From: Candidatus Heimdallarchaeota archaeon B3_Heim
GTDB lineage: Archaea > Asgardarchaeota > Heimdallarchaeia > Hodarchaeales > Hodarchaeaceae
Direction of reading: 5' to 3'
Assembly: GCA_003144275.1 (NCBI GenBank)
Contig: NJBF01000018.1
Coordinates: 1 to 64,000 of the forward strand
DNA length: 64,000 nucleotides
Both the position numbers and the translations under genes were made by a program. The notes beneath the pieces are model-generated. The model searched no databases, was not told where the DNA came from, and saw only the letters and a program-made list of their open reading frames with translations. Below, in pieces: positions 37,035 to 47,200 of the stretch (position 1 is the stretch's first letter; each line of letters begins with the position of its first letter).

Positions 37035-37391
37035 CTATTTGAAATAATCTCTTTCTAAAGATAGTATTCGATAGAAGTTTAGAGCAAATAACCATTTTGC
37101 CTCCCTGGTTAAATTCGCTGCTCTTCCTGCAAGGAATTCTTCTAGTTGATATTCACCAAATAAGGAAATCAATTGATCTTTCACCCAAAAAACAATTTTT
37201 TTTTCACCCTCAGAGTTAATTTCCAGCTGTTTTCCTCGTGAAAAGAGAGTTTTTCCTAAATATATATAACGAGGCCTCCCATCCATAGGGAGCGAGTAAT
37301 CAATTGTAATAAATTTAGCTATCCCTTTTTCTACTACTTTCAAGCTGGTAGTTCCACCATCTAAAAGGGATTCAGCATCCTTCAACTCCAT
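37035..37391 (-). CDS. Small hypothetical protein
   Basis: A 118-residue soluble protein with a beta-rich first half (VVEKGIAKFITIDYS, RPRYIYLGKTLF, KKIVFWVKDQLI) and a helical end (ANLTREAKWLFALNFYRIL). No family recognised. It stands alone, same strand as its neighbours, with ATG start. Confidence 0.55.
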   Translation of the reverse strand: MELKDAESLLDGGTTSLKVVEKGIAKFITIDYSLPMDGRPRYIYLGKTLFSRGKQLEINSEGEKKIVFWVKDQLISLFGEYQLEEFLAGRAANLTREAKWLFALNFYRILSLERDYFK

Positions 37392-37522
37392 AGCTCTTCC
37401 ACACGTTAATCTTTATGACCTGATATTTCACATTTGAATTATTTATAAAGTTTAATCAAGTCAAAAAATCAAGTACATTGCATTCATATTACAAATCAAT
37501 TCGAATTCTGACTCGATTCAAA

Positions 37523-39454
37523 TTACATCCTTCGTTTTCTAATTCCTCTTGTGTAAAATGCAAGATACAGAATTACCGTGGATAGCATCAACCAAGGTGC
37601 TGGAGAAGTAGTAGTAGTAGTAGTAGTACTAGTTTCATCAGTTGTTATGATTATATTGTCCTCAATTGACCAAGATGCCATCTGGAGGAGGTTTATAGAA
37701 TATAAATATCCGCTAGATAATTCAGTTGTTAACGATAATGGTTTTTTATCTAAAAGGATGTAGGAAGTACTGGCTGTTGAAGTATTACTCCAAACCCATA
37801 TCAGAGTATCTTCCCCATTATCCAAGGATACTAGAAAGGGAATTTTTGCTGCATAAACTGATAAACCTGTTTGTTTTAAAGTTATAGACAGATTATACTC
37901 ATTTTGCACAGTATCCTTAAGTTCAGTTGAGACAATTTCAACATTAGGAATAAATCCTTCGTTGAACCAAGGTAAAAACCAGTCAATATCTGTATAATAG
38001 TTGAAGCATTCAATAAGATTATTGAAAGTAGCTATTTGGAAACTGTACTCTGTGTAAAACCGTTGAAGACCATTAAAGAAGTTATCATCACCAATATACG
38101 TTCTAAGCAAATGAAACACTGAGGGGGCTTTATGATACGCTGCTTCCCAATAATAGCTAGAATCCATGTTGTTCTCAATTATGTAATTTATTGACCTATT
38201 AATTACTAAACCATCTGGGAATTGAGTTGCATTACTAGTTTCTGCTGTTCTCCAAAGATGAGCATCGAAAAAATCTACAGTCCAATCGTATCTTTCCTCC
38301 CAATAATACCAATGACTATAACAAACGATTCCTTCGTCCAAAAAACCTTCATCAATTTGATCATTTCCAACCACTGCATAAAACCACTGATGAGCTATTT
38401 CATGGGCAATCCCAGTTTCCCAATAGTTATATCCAGATTGAATATAGACAAGTCCTGGCCATTCCATCCCACCGTAAAAGCCAAAAGTAGTAGCAATTGA
38501 AAATGAAGTATATGGATATGGTCCATATAAGTCCGTAAATAACTCAAATGAGTATAATGCAGCATACAGTGCTTGGTATGTCCAATTTTCTGCATCGCGA
38601 GGCAAATAATATACCTTTAATGGAATGGAGTTATAAACACCACTTTCTGTGATATAATCTGGACTAATAGCAAAACTGAAGTCTCGGGCTTTGAGTAATT
38701 GATATTTGTATTCAATTTGATCTGTTAAAACTGAATTTTGTCCGATTAATTCACCAGATGAAGCTACTATGTAGTCTGATTGTACTGTCAGATTTACATA
38801 ATAATTTGCCACATCAGAATAAAAGGGATCTCCTACAAAATATTGTGGTTCTAAGTTCCAACCATCATCATCAAAAACAGCTAGTATTGGATAATAATTG
38901 CATAGAGCATAAACTAAACCCTTTGTTGGATCATCTTTATAGTTTAAACGGAAGGAGTCATTGGTTGTTATCGCAGTTTCAAATTCCATCCAAAGAGAAA
39001 AGGTTCCATCAGGAAGAACTGGTTGTGGAAGTGTAAGATTAAGTAATTGATTACCAAATGTAAAATCTAACTCCTGTACTTGATCTTTCGTTTTAACTGA
39101 GTTTACTAAAAGGTAACCAGGAATATCTTCATTTACCGAGGCATTGGGGAAAAGATGAAAATACAACTGGTCGATGTTTATATTCTCATTGTTGACATAA
39201 TCCATGATTAATGTTCCAGTAAGATAATGGCTACTTGAATCTAATGACAAATCAAGTGTATAATTAGTAAGAACGTCAGAAGAAGCTATCGACTTCATTA
39301 TACTATCAGTATGATTAGGATTGATGGATGTAGCTTGTTTATATTCCTTAATGCCCGTAAAATTTGTTGAGGAAGTCGAGATGGCACTATTTAGCGTTAA
39401 CAATATAACAGCAATAACCATTGCTGAAAAAATTAAGCGATATGCTTTTTTCAA
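37523..39454 (-). CDS. Anchored extracellular M1 family metallopeptidase
   Basis: About 643 residues. A signal peptide (KKAYRLIFSAMVIAVILLTLNS) is followed by an M1 N-terminal beta domain and the catalytic domain: GGMEWPG, the variant of GAMEN, near residue 310, the zinc motif HEIAHQWF, and the third zinc ligand Glu 18 residues later in FLDEGIV. Near the end come a Thr-rich stalk (ETSTTTTTTTSPAP), one helix and an RGIRKRRM tail, which anchor it to the outer membrane face. It would trim peptides outside the cell. I prefer TTG 39454 because GGAG lies upstream and it gives a classic signal peptide; the frame extends to 39493. Confidence 0.85.
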   Translation of the reverse strand: MKKAYRLIFSAMVIAVILLTLNSAISTSSTNFTGIKEYKQATSINPNHTDSIMKSIASSDVLTNYTLDLSLDSSSHYLTGTLIMDYVNNENINIDQLYFHLFPNASVNEDIPGYLLVNSVKTKDQVQELDFTFGNQLLNLTLPQPVLPDGTFSLWMEFETAITTNDSFRLNYKDDPTKGLVYALCNYYPILAVFDDDGWNLEPQYFVGDPFYSDVANYYVNLTVQSDYIVASSGELIGQNSVLTDQIEYKYQLLKARDFSFAISPDYITESGVYNSIPLKVYYLPRDAENWTYQALYAALYSFELFTDLYGPYPYTSFSIATTFGFYGGMEWPGLVYIQSGYNYWETGIAHEIAHQWFYAVVGNDQIDEGFLDEGIVCYSHWYYWEERYDWTVDFFDAHLWRTAETSNATQFPDGLVINRSINYIIENNMDSSYYWEAAYHKAPSVFHLLRTYIGDDNFFNGLQRFYTEYSFQIATFNNLIECFNYYTDIDWFLPWFNEGFIPNVEIVSTELKDTVQNEYNLSITLKQTGLSVYAAKIPFLVSLDNGEDTLIWVWSNTSTASTSYILLDKKPLSLTTELSSGYLYSINLLQMASWSIEDNIIITTDETSTTTTTTTSPAPWLMLSTVILYLAFYTRGIRKRRM

Positions 39455-39493
39455 GATTTTAACTCCAAAAATATTCTGTTTACACAGCTTCAA

Positions 39494-40367
39494 ATATTAT
39501 TATCAGTTAAATCGACTTTATTAGATTTATAGTTTGTTATTGTGGTATATAATGCTTAATCTATTGAGTATCAAATTATTGATATTCAAGGAGAGAATAG
39601 AAATCACAACATTGCTTACTTATACACATAAAACTCGGAGGAATTTTTAAAAATAAAAACAATTGGATAAAAAGATACTTTAGAGAGAAACTTTCTCTAT
39701 TTCCTTCGTTCTACTTGGATATTGCTTAGGAGAAATACAATTATACATTAAAAACCCCCCTTATTTATTTTTTTCATATCCATCTAAACTTCATGTTACA
39801 TGTTCCGTATTTAACAAAATTCTTACGCATTTGAGAATTCTAACCAAATTTTTGAATAATCTTGAATCTTCAGGGTTGATTATTCAAGAACGTATGACTG
39901 GTCAGCCCTCTCTTATTGCTTTACGCAAAGGACGGAGGGAATAACTCCACAAAAATAATTGTTTTAACAAAATGATACACACAATACTGTAATTACACAA
40001 AAGATTTATAGACCCGTTTTATAGATTCAACCAGCCAACGCATTCCGACTGGCTGAGTATGACTAGGAAAATGCTCGTGAAGAAAGCATTAAGATAGTTA
40101 TAGTACGGAATAAGTGGAAATAGCATCTATTTACTCTATAAGTGGAAAGTTGGAATTAAGTGTGCTTGCGATACGCATATAAAAGTAGAAGGAATTGTCG
40201 GCTTTAGTATAATCGCTGGAAATACGAATTCATTGCTGAATACGTACAGTCACAGTCTGATATTTGTTTTGGAGACATTCTATCCTATTTAATCAGCAAC
40301 GGGAATTGCTTGGCATTGTTTATGGCTATCCATAGACGACATCATCGATTAAGGAGATTTAAAAAGT
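39494..40367. other. Long gap with decayed sequence
   Basis: 874 bases without an intact gene. It holds the winged-helix remnant at about 39760-39944, a six-base-stem hairpin (CAGCCA...TGGCTG near 40031-40054) and an open stretch without a start (about 40213-40411) that runs into the next gene in another frame. The region appears to be a place of gene loss. Confidence 0.45.
39760..39944 (+). pseudogene. C-terminal remnant of a winged-helix regulator
   Basis: A start-less frame ends at TAA 39942-39944. It reads KILTHLRILTKFLNNLE, then SSGLIIQERMTGQPSLIAL, the recognition-helix and wing pattern of ArsR/MarR-like regulators (xLxxLxxxGLIxxxxxxx). Upstream the frame enters a T/C-rich tract where the phase may have been lost. 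No N-terminal half or start is present. Confidence 0.4.
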
Positions 40368-41063
40368 ATGTCCCCTTTTATGCTATCGTGGACAAGGTTT
40401 TGTTACCTTGACACGGAATATATGAGACCCGATTATCGGGTTGCTCCCCTAGACAAATTTTCTTCGTCAAATGTGGAGCTATTTAGTATCCAGTTCGCTC
40501 CAATGAAACTGAAGAGGAATCGTAATTCCATCCCAAAACTTAACGTTTTGACTCGTGATTCATCCAAGAGCGAATTAGATATATTGAAAGAATTTTGGCC
40601 TACTTGGAAACTGTTTTTTGGCAATATCACTCGCCCTAAAAGACTTATTCCCATGGGTTTTGTCTTAACTGCTGATTTACAAATACTAGCAAATAAATAC
40701 GACCAATATCGACAAGAAATATCCGAGATGGATCCCAATGCTACCGAGAAACATTTCAATCTCTCGCATATCTTACAGATTACACGATTTTTTGATCTTC
40801 AATGGCCCTTTCAACTGAAACATGGATTGGTTGATTTATCGCTTTGTGCTGTAGTTGAAAGTTTGAATAACAAAGACACAAAAGATATCATCCAAGAATT
40901 GCTAAAGCCAAATATTGAACAGATGACAAGGACTCAATTAGAACAGCGTTTTGCATCGTATGTTCAAAGAGAATATGAAACAGTTTTAGATCAATTGTGG
41001 ATTGTTCTAAAAAAGACTGGTGGTATTTTTCGTCCGAATCCCTCAAGTAAGCCGATCCCCTAG
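40368..41063 (+). CDS. Possible DEDD-type 3'-5' exonuclease-like protein
   Basis: A 231-residue soluble protein. FCYLDTEYMRPD near residue 12 looks like the DxE motif I of RNase H-fold exonucleases. RLIPMGFVLTADLQILANKY near residue 95 resembles motif II (usually GxNxxFDlxfL), keeping the Asp but lacking the Asn. HGLVDLSLCAVVESL could be the next helix region, but the motif III pair (H/Y...D) is not certain. The fold is therefore suggested, activity doubtful. A good AAGGAG precedes the ATG, and a T7 terminator follows the stop. Confidence 0.5.
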   Translation: MSPFMLSWTRFCYLDTEYMRPDYRVAPLDKFSSSNVELFSIQFAPMKLKRNRNSIPKLNVLTRDSSKSELDILKEFWPTWKLFFGNITRPKRLIPMGFVLTADLQILANKYDQYRQEISEMDPNATEKHFNLSHILQITRFFDLQWPFQLKHGLVDLSLCAVVESLNNKDTKDIIQELLKPNIEQMTRTQLEQRFASYVQREYETVLDQLWIVLKKTGGIFRPNPSSKPIP

Positions 41064-41094
41064 CGACAGTAAGTAGAATAACTGGGAGGGATGA

Positions 41095-41101
41095 TTTTTT
41101 T
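41095..41101 (+). terminator. Poly-T terminator after the exonuclease-like gene
   Basis: Seven T preceded by GGGAGGGATGA lie about 31 bases beyond the stop at 41063. Confidence 0.45.
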
Positions 41102-41237
41102 CTCAAAAGGAAAGAAAAGAGTAGATTGAAAACAGAAAAGCAAAATTCATCTTATATAATATTTTTAAATAAGGATCCAAAAGAAACGTCTAAAACACGT
41201 AAAGGGGGAGGAGATCTGTCGAACAGTGATAATAAAT

Positions 41238-41972
41238 CTAATTATTTCCCTTAACTTTTCTAAAGAGATGTTCAAGTGCTTTTTGCAATGATATGTTTGC
41301 GGATTCAAAATCCTCCCTTCTAATTGTAACTAGACTGTCATGAGCTCCTAAATCCCCAAAAAATTTAGTTTTAGATTTAAGATCTTGTGCTAGAAAATTA
41401 GATAACAATCCAATTCCCATAATTATGTCAATCTTCTTCGGAAGACTATAAGGAACGTGGGAGGAGTTATACAATGCATCATCATCACCCTTCCCAATCT
41501 TAAGTGCAATATGAAGACTTGTTTCAAGAGCTTTTCTTAACATTGGTGATCCTGCTTCGAATAAACCATTTTCATAACATTTCCACGCTTCTTCTAAGGT
41601 ACGAATTATGTTCTTACTTTTAATCAAGTTTAATAATTCGCTATAATATCTGATATCCATAATTTGAAAATTATATTCAAAATCCTTTAATTTTCCTAAA
41701 ATAAATTCAACCATTATTCGATCTACATAAAGCATTATCTTTTTAAATTGGAATGCTGGAATTCTGACATTAATAGAAGAAGGAAAACTATAAATTTTTA
41801 TCTTTGGGAAGTTTTTTACCATATCTACGATACTTGAGGTAATATCAAGGAAAACGTCTCCAGATCCGGAAAATAGTTGTGAGAGTTCACCTATGCTTTG
41901 TAATATTGGAGTTTTGAATTCATTCTTATAATTATACCATCTAGGATCAGTTTCTCCAACAAATTCAAACAA
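41238..41972 (-). CDS. DUF4145-like protein
   Basis: A 244-residue soluble protein. Its C-terminal half matches the DUF4145 pattern: CYENGLFEAGSPMLRKALETSL, then LPKKIDIIMG and FFGDLGAHDSL, equivalent to the family's conserved ALE and GN.AAH segments. DUF4145 domains are found in restriction and other defence-associated proteins, but also alone; no role can be assigned. The N-terminal 120 residues are unrecognised. It starts with TTG at 41972 and no clear ribosome site, so the true start may be internal. Confidence 0.62.
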   Translation of the reverse strand: MFEFVGETDPRWYNYKNEFKTPILQSIGELSQLFSGSGDVFLDITSSIVDMVKNFPKIKIYSFPSSINVRIPAFQFKKIMLYVDRIMVEFILGKLKDFEYNFQIMDIRYYSELLNLIKSKNIIRTLEEAWKCYENGLFEAGSPMLRKALETSLHIALKIGKGDDDALYNSSHVPYSLPKKIDIIMGIGLLSNFLAQDLKSKTKFFGDLGAHDSLVTIRREDFESANISLQKALEHLFRKVKGNN

Positions 41973-42023
41973 TTCAATAAGCTAATTGTTAATCCAGTCA
42001 AACAAATTGATCGCCGTATCCTA

Positions 42024-42608
42024 ATGTATACAAATATTTTCCTGTTTCTCCAATTAGCAATAAATTTGGTGATAATAGTAATTCTAAGAGTGTTATATCC
42101 GAATTTGTTAGATTTTACTAGTTATACCTCAGAATCAACCTCCATTATTTGGTTAGTCGGGTGTGCTTTTTGTATGATAAATATAATTGCCAATTTATTT
42201 ATTGGCTGGAAATGGACTAATTCTGGTTTAAATAATCCAAATGGATTACATTGGTTTATAGGGTACATTATATACCTTGCAGTGATTGGAATAGGAGTAT
42301 TTTCTGTTCAAAGTATCTTTCCCTCTATCAAAGGAATTTTACTTTGGCCATTTTCAGGGATAGTTATGATTGGTGCCCTTAGCTATTTTATCGTAGTTTT
42401 TGGGTTATTTCTTGTCGGATTGGATGTTCTTGTGTCTCCAGTAGCTACAGGTCAGGGTGATGCTTGGATCGGATTTGTTTTTATGGCTGGTATGTTCTTC
42501 ATGGTAGCCAGTTTTTTTCTACTCTTTATACCCATGATAACGTATTCTACAGGTGTTTACCTAGCTAATTGGCAGACTAAACGACGACTATTGAGGTCAA
42601 GGGATTGA
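42024..42608 (+). CDS. Five-helix membrane protein
   Basis: A 194-residue polytopic protein with about five hydrophobic helices (for example LAINLVIIVILRVL, IIWLVGCAFCMINIIANLF, FSGIVMIGALSYFIVVFGLFLVGLDVL) and a basic C-terminal tail (WQTKRRLLRSRD). No family is recognised. It sits directly before the interrupted ICMT-like gene, whose ATG is 5 bases after this stop, so they form an operon. Confidence 0.6.
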   Translation: MYTNIFLFLQLAINLVIIVILRVLYPNLLDFTSYTSESTSIIWLVGCAFCMINIIANLFIGWKWTNSGLNNPNGLHWFIGYIIYLAVIGIGVFSVQSIFPSIKGILLWPFSGIVMIGALSYFIVVFGLFLVGLDVLVSPVATGQGDAWIGFVFMAGMFFMVASFFLLFIPMITYSTGVYLANWQTKRRLLRSRD

Positions 42609-42613
42609 ATTCT

Positions 42614-43204
42614 ATGGATGAAGAACTCTTTTTTAGGATACTCTTCATCTCGATCTATGCAGTCTTTGCTGGAGTGAGAATCTATTTCAGGAGCCAGAAT
42701 CTTGGTAGATCAAGTGAGAAAGAGCATACTCAGAAGACCAAATCCATAATAGTCCTGATGCTCGCAATTCTAGGATACTTTCTGATTATGGGTTTATGGA
42801 TTATTATACCCCAGACTCTGCTTCTGTTCCAATTCGCTTTACCAGTAATATTTCGGTGGTTTGGAGTAGGAATGGCTGTAATCGCTATACTTCTCACCGT
42901 GTGGATTCATCTCACGTTGGGAAAGCAGTACTCTGCAAAGTTGGAGATACAAAAGGACCACAAGTTAATAACAGTGGGGCCTTACAGTAGAGTCCGTCAT
43001 CCAATGTAAACTACTTTAAACTTGTTTTCTCTATCCGTTTCTTTGATTACTGCGAACCTGTTACTCATCTTCCTAGCTGTTTTTGTTGCTATTCCATTCT
43101 ATTGGATAGCTAGGAATGAAGAAAAGATTCTCATAGAACAGTTTGGTGATGAGTACTTAGAGTATATGAAAACCTCAGGACGATTTTTTCCACGACTTAA
43201 TTGA
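42614..43204 (+). pseudogene. ICMT/PEMT-like membrane methyltransferase with one in-frame TAA
   Basis: A single frame of about 196 codons is interrupted only by TAA at 43007-43009; both halves are in phase. The encoded protein has helices near residues 10-25, 42-65, 70-95 and 135-165, the SAM-binding GPYSRVRHPM motif just before the stop, and the C-terminal ARNEEKILIEQFGDEYLEYM and SGRFFPRL that close isoprenylcysteine and phospholipid methyltransferases. The family reads RHPMYT at the interruption, so a Tyr codon has become TAA. Unless the stop is read through or is a sequencing error, the enzyme is dead. Start ATG 42614 follows AAGGGA. Confidence 0.75.
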
Positions 43205-43263
43205 TTGATTACATATAGTAAGATATCTTTCCCTACAATACACGAAACGACATGAAAATTTTA

Positions 43264-44052
43264 TTACTTCTTTCTCCGAGTTCTAACCTTAACTCTGGTT
43301 ACGATTAAGCTCATGACACTCAAAACTGAGATCACTTCAAATCCTATAGTGATTTCGTTGGTCTGAGTATCGCTTGTTTTGTCTGCTGTTGTCTGAGTAT
43401 CACTTGTTTCATCTGTTGTTGTTTGGGATCCACCCAAATCTTCCACAATCAATGACCAAGAATTAAGATTTGCTGCCGAAACATCAAAGTAGAAATTTCC
43501 TGCTTCATAGAAATAAGTTTCCCCACTCAATCCGGTAAAATAATCCTTAAAAATGCTATTCCCTACTTCATAAGTAAATACTGAGAAAAACGCATAATCG
43601 GGGGAATCGTAGGTCGTTGTCCATGTGATTTTAACGTTACCAGAACTTGTAAACAGTTTCGTGTTTGCACTTCCAAAACCCGAAAAAGAAGTACTGTACT
43701 CTCCTGATGTATCAGAAGTAGTAATAGTCCATGAATTTAGATTTGCTGCTGAGACGTCAAAATAAAGTGTACCATCATCGTAATAATATGTGGTGCCTTC
43801 CAGACCACTGAATGAACCTTTAAAAATGCTATTTCCTTGTTCATAAATATAGACCGAGAAAAGCGTATAATCGGGGGAATCGTAGGTCGTTGTCCAAACG
43901 ATCTTGACGAAATTGTTGGAAGTGAACGTTGCGGTCGTCTTACTTTCTGTCCCTGTGAATGTATCTCCCACAACGGGTACAACCAAGAATGAAAAAATTA
44001 ACAGGAGAAAAAACACACAAAATAGGAGATTTTTTACATTTCTACACACCAT
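43264..44052 (-). CDS. Anchored surface protein with tandem 91-residue repeat
   Basis: A 262-residue exported protein: signal peptide (LLFCVFFLLLIFSFLVVPVVG), two copies of a beta-rich domain of 91 residues (each with WTTTYDSPDY, GNSIFK and YFDVSAANLNSW), a Thr/Asp-rich stalk with repeated SDTQTT, one helix and a VRTRRKK tail. The repeats share a 30-base identical stretch in DNA (43594 and 43867), so the duplication is recent or kept similar by gene conversion. Likely a cell-surface or adhesive domain; no enzyme motif. Confidence 0.78.
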   Translation of the reverse strand: MVCRNVKNLLFCVFFLLLIFSFLVVPVVGDTFTGTESKTTATFTSNNFVKIVWTTTYDSPDYTLFSVYIYEQGNSIFKGSFSGLEGTTYYYDDGTLYFDVSAANLNSWTITTSDTSGEYSTSFSGFGSANTKLFTSSGNVKITWTTTYDSPDYAFFSVFTYEVGNSIFKDYFTGLSGETYFYEAGNFYFDVSAANLNSWSLIVEDLGGSQTTTDETSDTQTTADKTSDTQTNEITIGFEVISVLSVMSLIVTRVKVRTRRKK

Positions 44053-44269
44053 GATTCACCTCATATTTTCAAGAAGGAAGTTGTTTATTGTCAATTCTTG
44101 GTATATAAAACCTTGTATTTTTTATATTAACCTCAAAGGGGAATTTAATTCATGCCAGTGTTAATCTAACCTGAAAGTAAGAAGAAACTTCTTGAAGAAG
44201 ATGCTTAAACAATATTCTTTGATCAGTTCAATTGGTAAAAGAAAATAGAAAGAGAGAAAAAGTAATCTC

Positions 44270-47200
44270 TTATGAAATCTTTTTCCCTTTTCTGAGGATC
44301 GCATCAATTTTACTATAACTATATTTAGGATATTTAGTTTTAATTTCCTTTTTTATTTCTTGTAAGTTATCGCCCGTATAGAGTCTTTCATACATTTTGT
44401 AGATGTCTTTATATCGGAATCTTCTAATATAAAAGAAGTAACTTGCACCTAACACTGGGATACTAAGACCTGCAATGGTTATCAAAGTACCAGGATCAAT
44501 AGGTATGGTAATACCAAAAATTTCAATTACTGGAGGACCTTGGATATTCTTCACAGTCACATCAATAGATTTTTCAATCTCATTACCTGCTTTATCAACT
44601 GCGCGTATTGTAACAGTATAATCACCATTGCTTACATCAACTGTATCCCATTGCCACATGTATGGTGAAGATGTGGTGATATGTTCTTGGACATCATCGA
44701 TAAGGAATTCCACTCTATCTACTTCGACATTGTCTGTAGCTGTAACTATGATTTCATGTTCACCTGATATTACAACATTATCACTTAAACCAGAATGTGA
44801 AACGATCGTAGGGTCTGTATCATCAGTAGTAAAAGCAAACCTTATATTGATAAAATTCCCAACTAAATCTTCTGCCTTAATGTATAATGTATGCTCTTCT
44901 TCTGTTATAGGAAGAAATTCCGAAAAAGTTGAAGCTAATGGTGCAGATAATACTCGATCACCTGAATTGTCCCAGTTACTCCGAATTTCATTCAGTAGGC
45001 TACTATCCGAGATAGTAAGAACTATCTCTGAATTTGAATTGTGTATAGAGTTGTTTGCAAGATTTGATGTGATTGTAGGTTCAGGATAATGTTCATGGGT
45101 GATAGTAACTGAATTTATTTGTGCTGTTACTAATGAATAGGAATCAGAACTACTTAAATCTGCTTTCCAGCGTAAATCATTACCTGATGTCTCAAAAACA
45201 TTTTCATCTCCAGGATTTACTTGATTCCAAGATGTTCCACCATTTAATGTAATAGCAAAAGCGACAGATGTATCGGTGGGAGTTGAATATGAACTACTCA
45301 AAGTAATTCTCGTTATGGTAGCTGAATCCGAAATAGTATAGACTTTTAATGATTGAGCATAACTTAATGATTCATACTGCCGAGTTCGATGTCTTGCGAT
45401 TTCAACAACATTCAATCCACCCCATCCATCTGCAACATAAGCATAATCGCCAGCAATAAAGACATCATACGCAGAACCAGGGGTATTATAATTACCAACA
45501 AGGGATAAGGGAGAGATGGAGGTGGGATCACTGATATCAATTACTTCTAGTCCATTTGATCCATCTGCTATATAGGCATAATCACCTTCTATGTACACTC
45601 CACTAGCTGCACCAGTTGTATCAATACCCCCAGCATAGGTTGGAGTAGCTGGATTACTAATGTCTAATACAGTAAAACCTTGTTCTTCTGCCACATAAGC
45701 ATAATCACCTGCCACATACACATCATTATCAAAATAAGGTACTGTAGAATCATAAAATCCAGCAAGGGTTAGGTTGGTGGGATCACTGATGTCTATCACC
45801 TGAAAATCAAGTCTATTCGCTACATAGGCATAATCTCCAGCAATAAAGACCTTTTGAGCAAAACCAGATCCATCATAATCACCAGCAGAGGTTGGGTTGG
45901 TGGGATCACTGATATCTACAACTCGTAAACCTCTGTCATAATCTGCCACATAGGCATAATCTCCATCGACATACACACCAGTAGCTCTACCAGGTGTATC
46001 ATAGCTGCCAGCAAAGGTTGGGTTGGTGGGATCACTAATATCTATCACTTGAAGACCACTATGAAGATCAGCTAAATAAGCGTAATCACCAGCAACATGC
46101 ACACCCCAAGAAGTATTAGGAGTATCATAATTCCCAACAGATATTGAATTCAAAGGATCACTGATATCTACAACGTTTAATCCACTTTCTCCATCTGCTA
46201 CATAAGCATAATCACCAGCAACATGCACATCCCGAGCACGATGATTTGTACTAGCGAAATCGATCGTGTTAGGAGTGACGGAATCACTGATTTTAATTAC
46301 TTGTAATCCATTAGATCCATCTGCTACATAAGCATAATTACCTTCAACATACACACCCTGAGAACTATCTGATGTACCAAAACTATCAACAAAAGATGGT
46401 GTTGTTGGATCACTAATATCTATAACCTGTAATCCACTAGATCCATCTGCAACATAGGCGTAATCACCTTCAACATAAACCTCGTAAGCAGAACCAGGTG
46501 TATCATAGCTGCCAGCAAGGGTTGGGTTGCTGGGATCACTTATGTCTATTACTCGTAATCCACTGGCTGCATCTGCTACATAGGCATAATTACCAGCAAT
46601 AAATACATCACGAGCATCAACAGTGTCGATCATATCAACACCAGTCAGTGTAGTGGGATCACTGATGTCTATAACTTGTAATCCATTAGATCCATCTGCT
46701 ACATAAGCATAATTACCTTCAACATACACACCCTGATAACTATCTGATGGACCAAAACTATCAGCCAAAAATGGAGTAGTAGGATCACTGATATCAAACA
46801 CACGTAAACCGTATGTTCCATTTGCTACATAGGCATAATTACCAGCAACATCCAAATCATACGCTTGATTTAATGTACCAAAAACTGAAACAATACGTTT
46901 AGGTGAAGTAGGATCACTAACATTTAATATATAAAAAGTTCCACCTGCTATATAGGCATTATCACCAGTAACATGCACATCATACCCTTCACTGTTCCAT
47001 TCATCATAAACAGCAGCAAAGGTTGGGGTGGTGGGATCACTGATGTCTATAATTCGTACTCCACCAATTTCATCTGCGATATAGGCATAATTACCTTCAA
47101 CATACACTCCAACAGCTGAACCGGGTGAACCTATAGTTCCAGCTAAACTGAAGCTTTTTTTGGGACTTCTTATTGATCCTGTCCCCCATCCTTCTACATT

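Noticed and set aside
40213..40411. A start-less plus-strand frame before the exonuclease-like gene
   Set aside because: It has a stop immediately upstream, no usable start and overlaps the real gene in another phase.
16506..43009. Reassignment of TAA to tyrosine across the genome
   Set aside because: Many intact genes in the window end at TAA at the expected length, for example serine ammonia-lyase at 6162.
45000..47200. Repeated DNA as a possible CRISPR-like or satellite array
   Set aside because: The periodicity is that of the coding LVIVD repeats in an intact frame.
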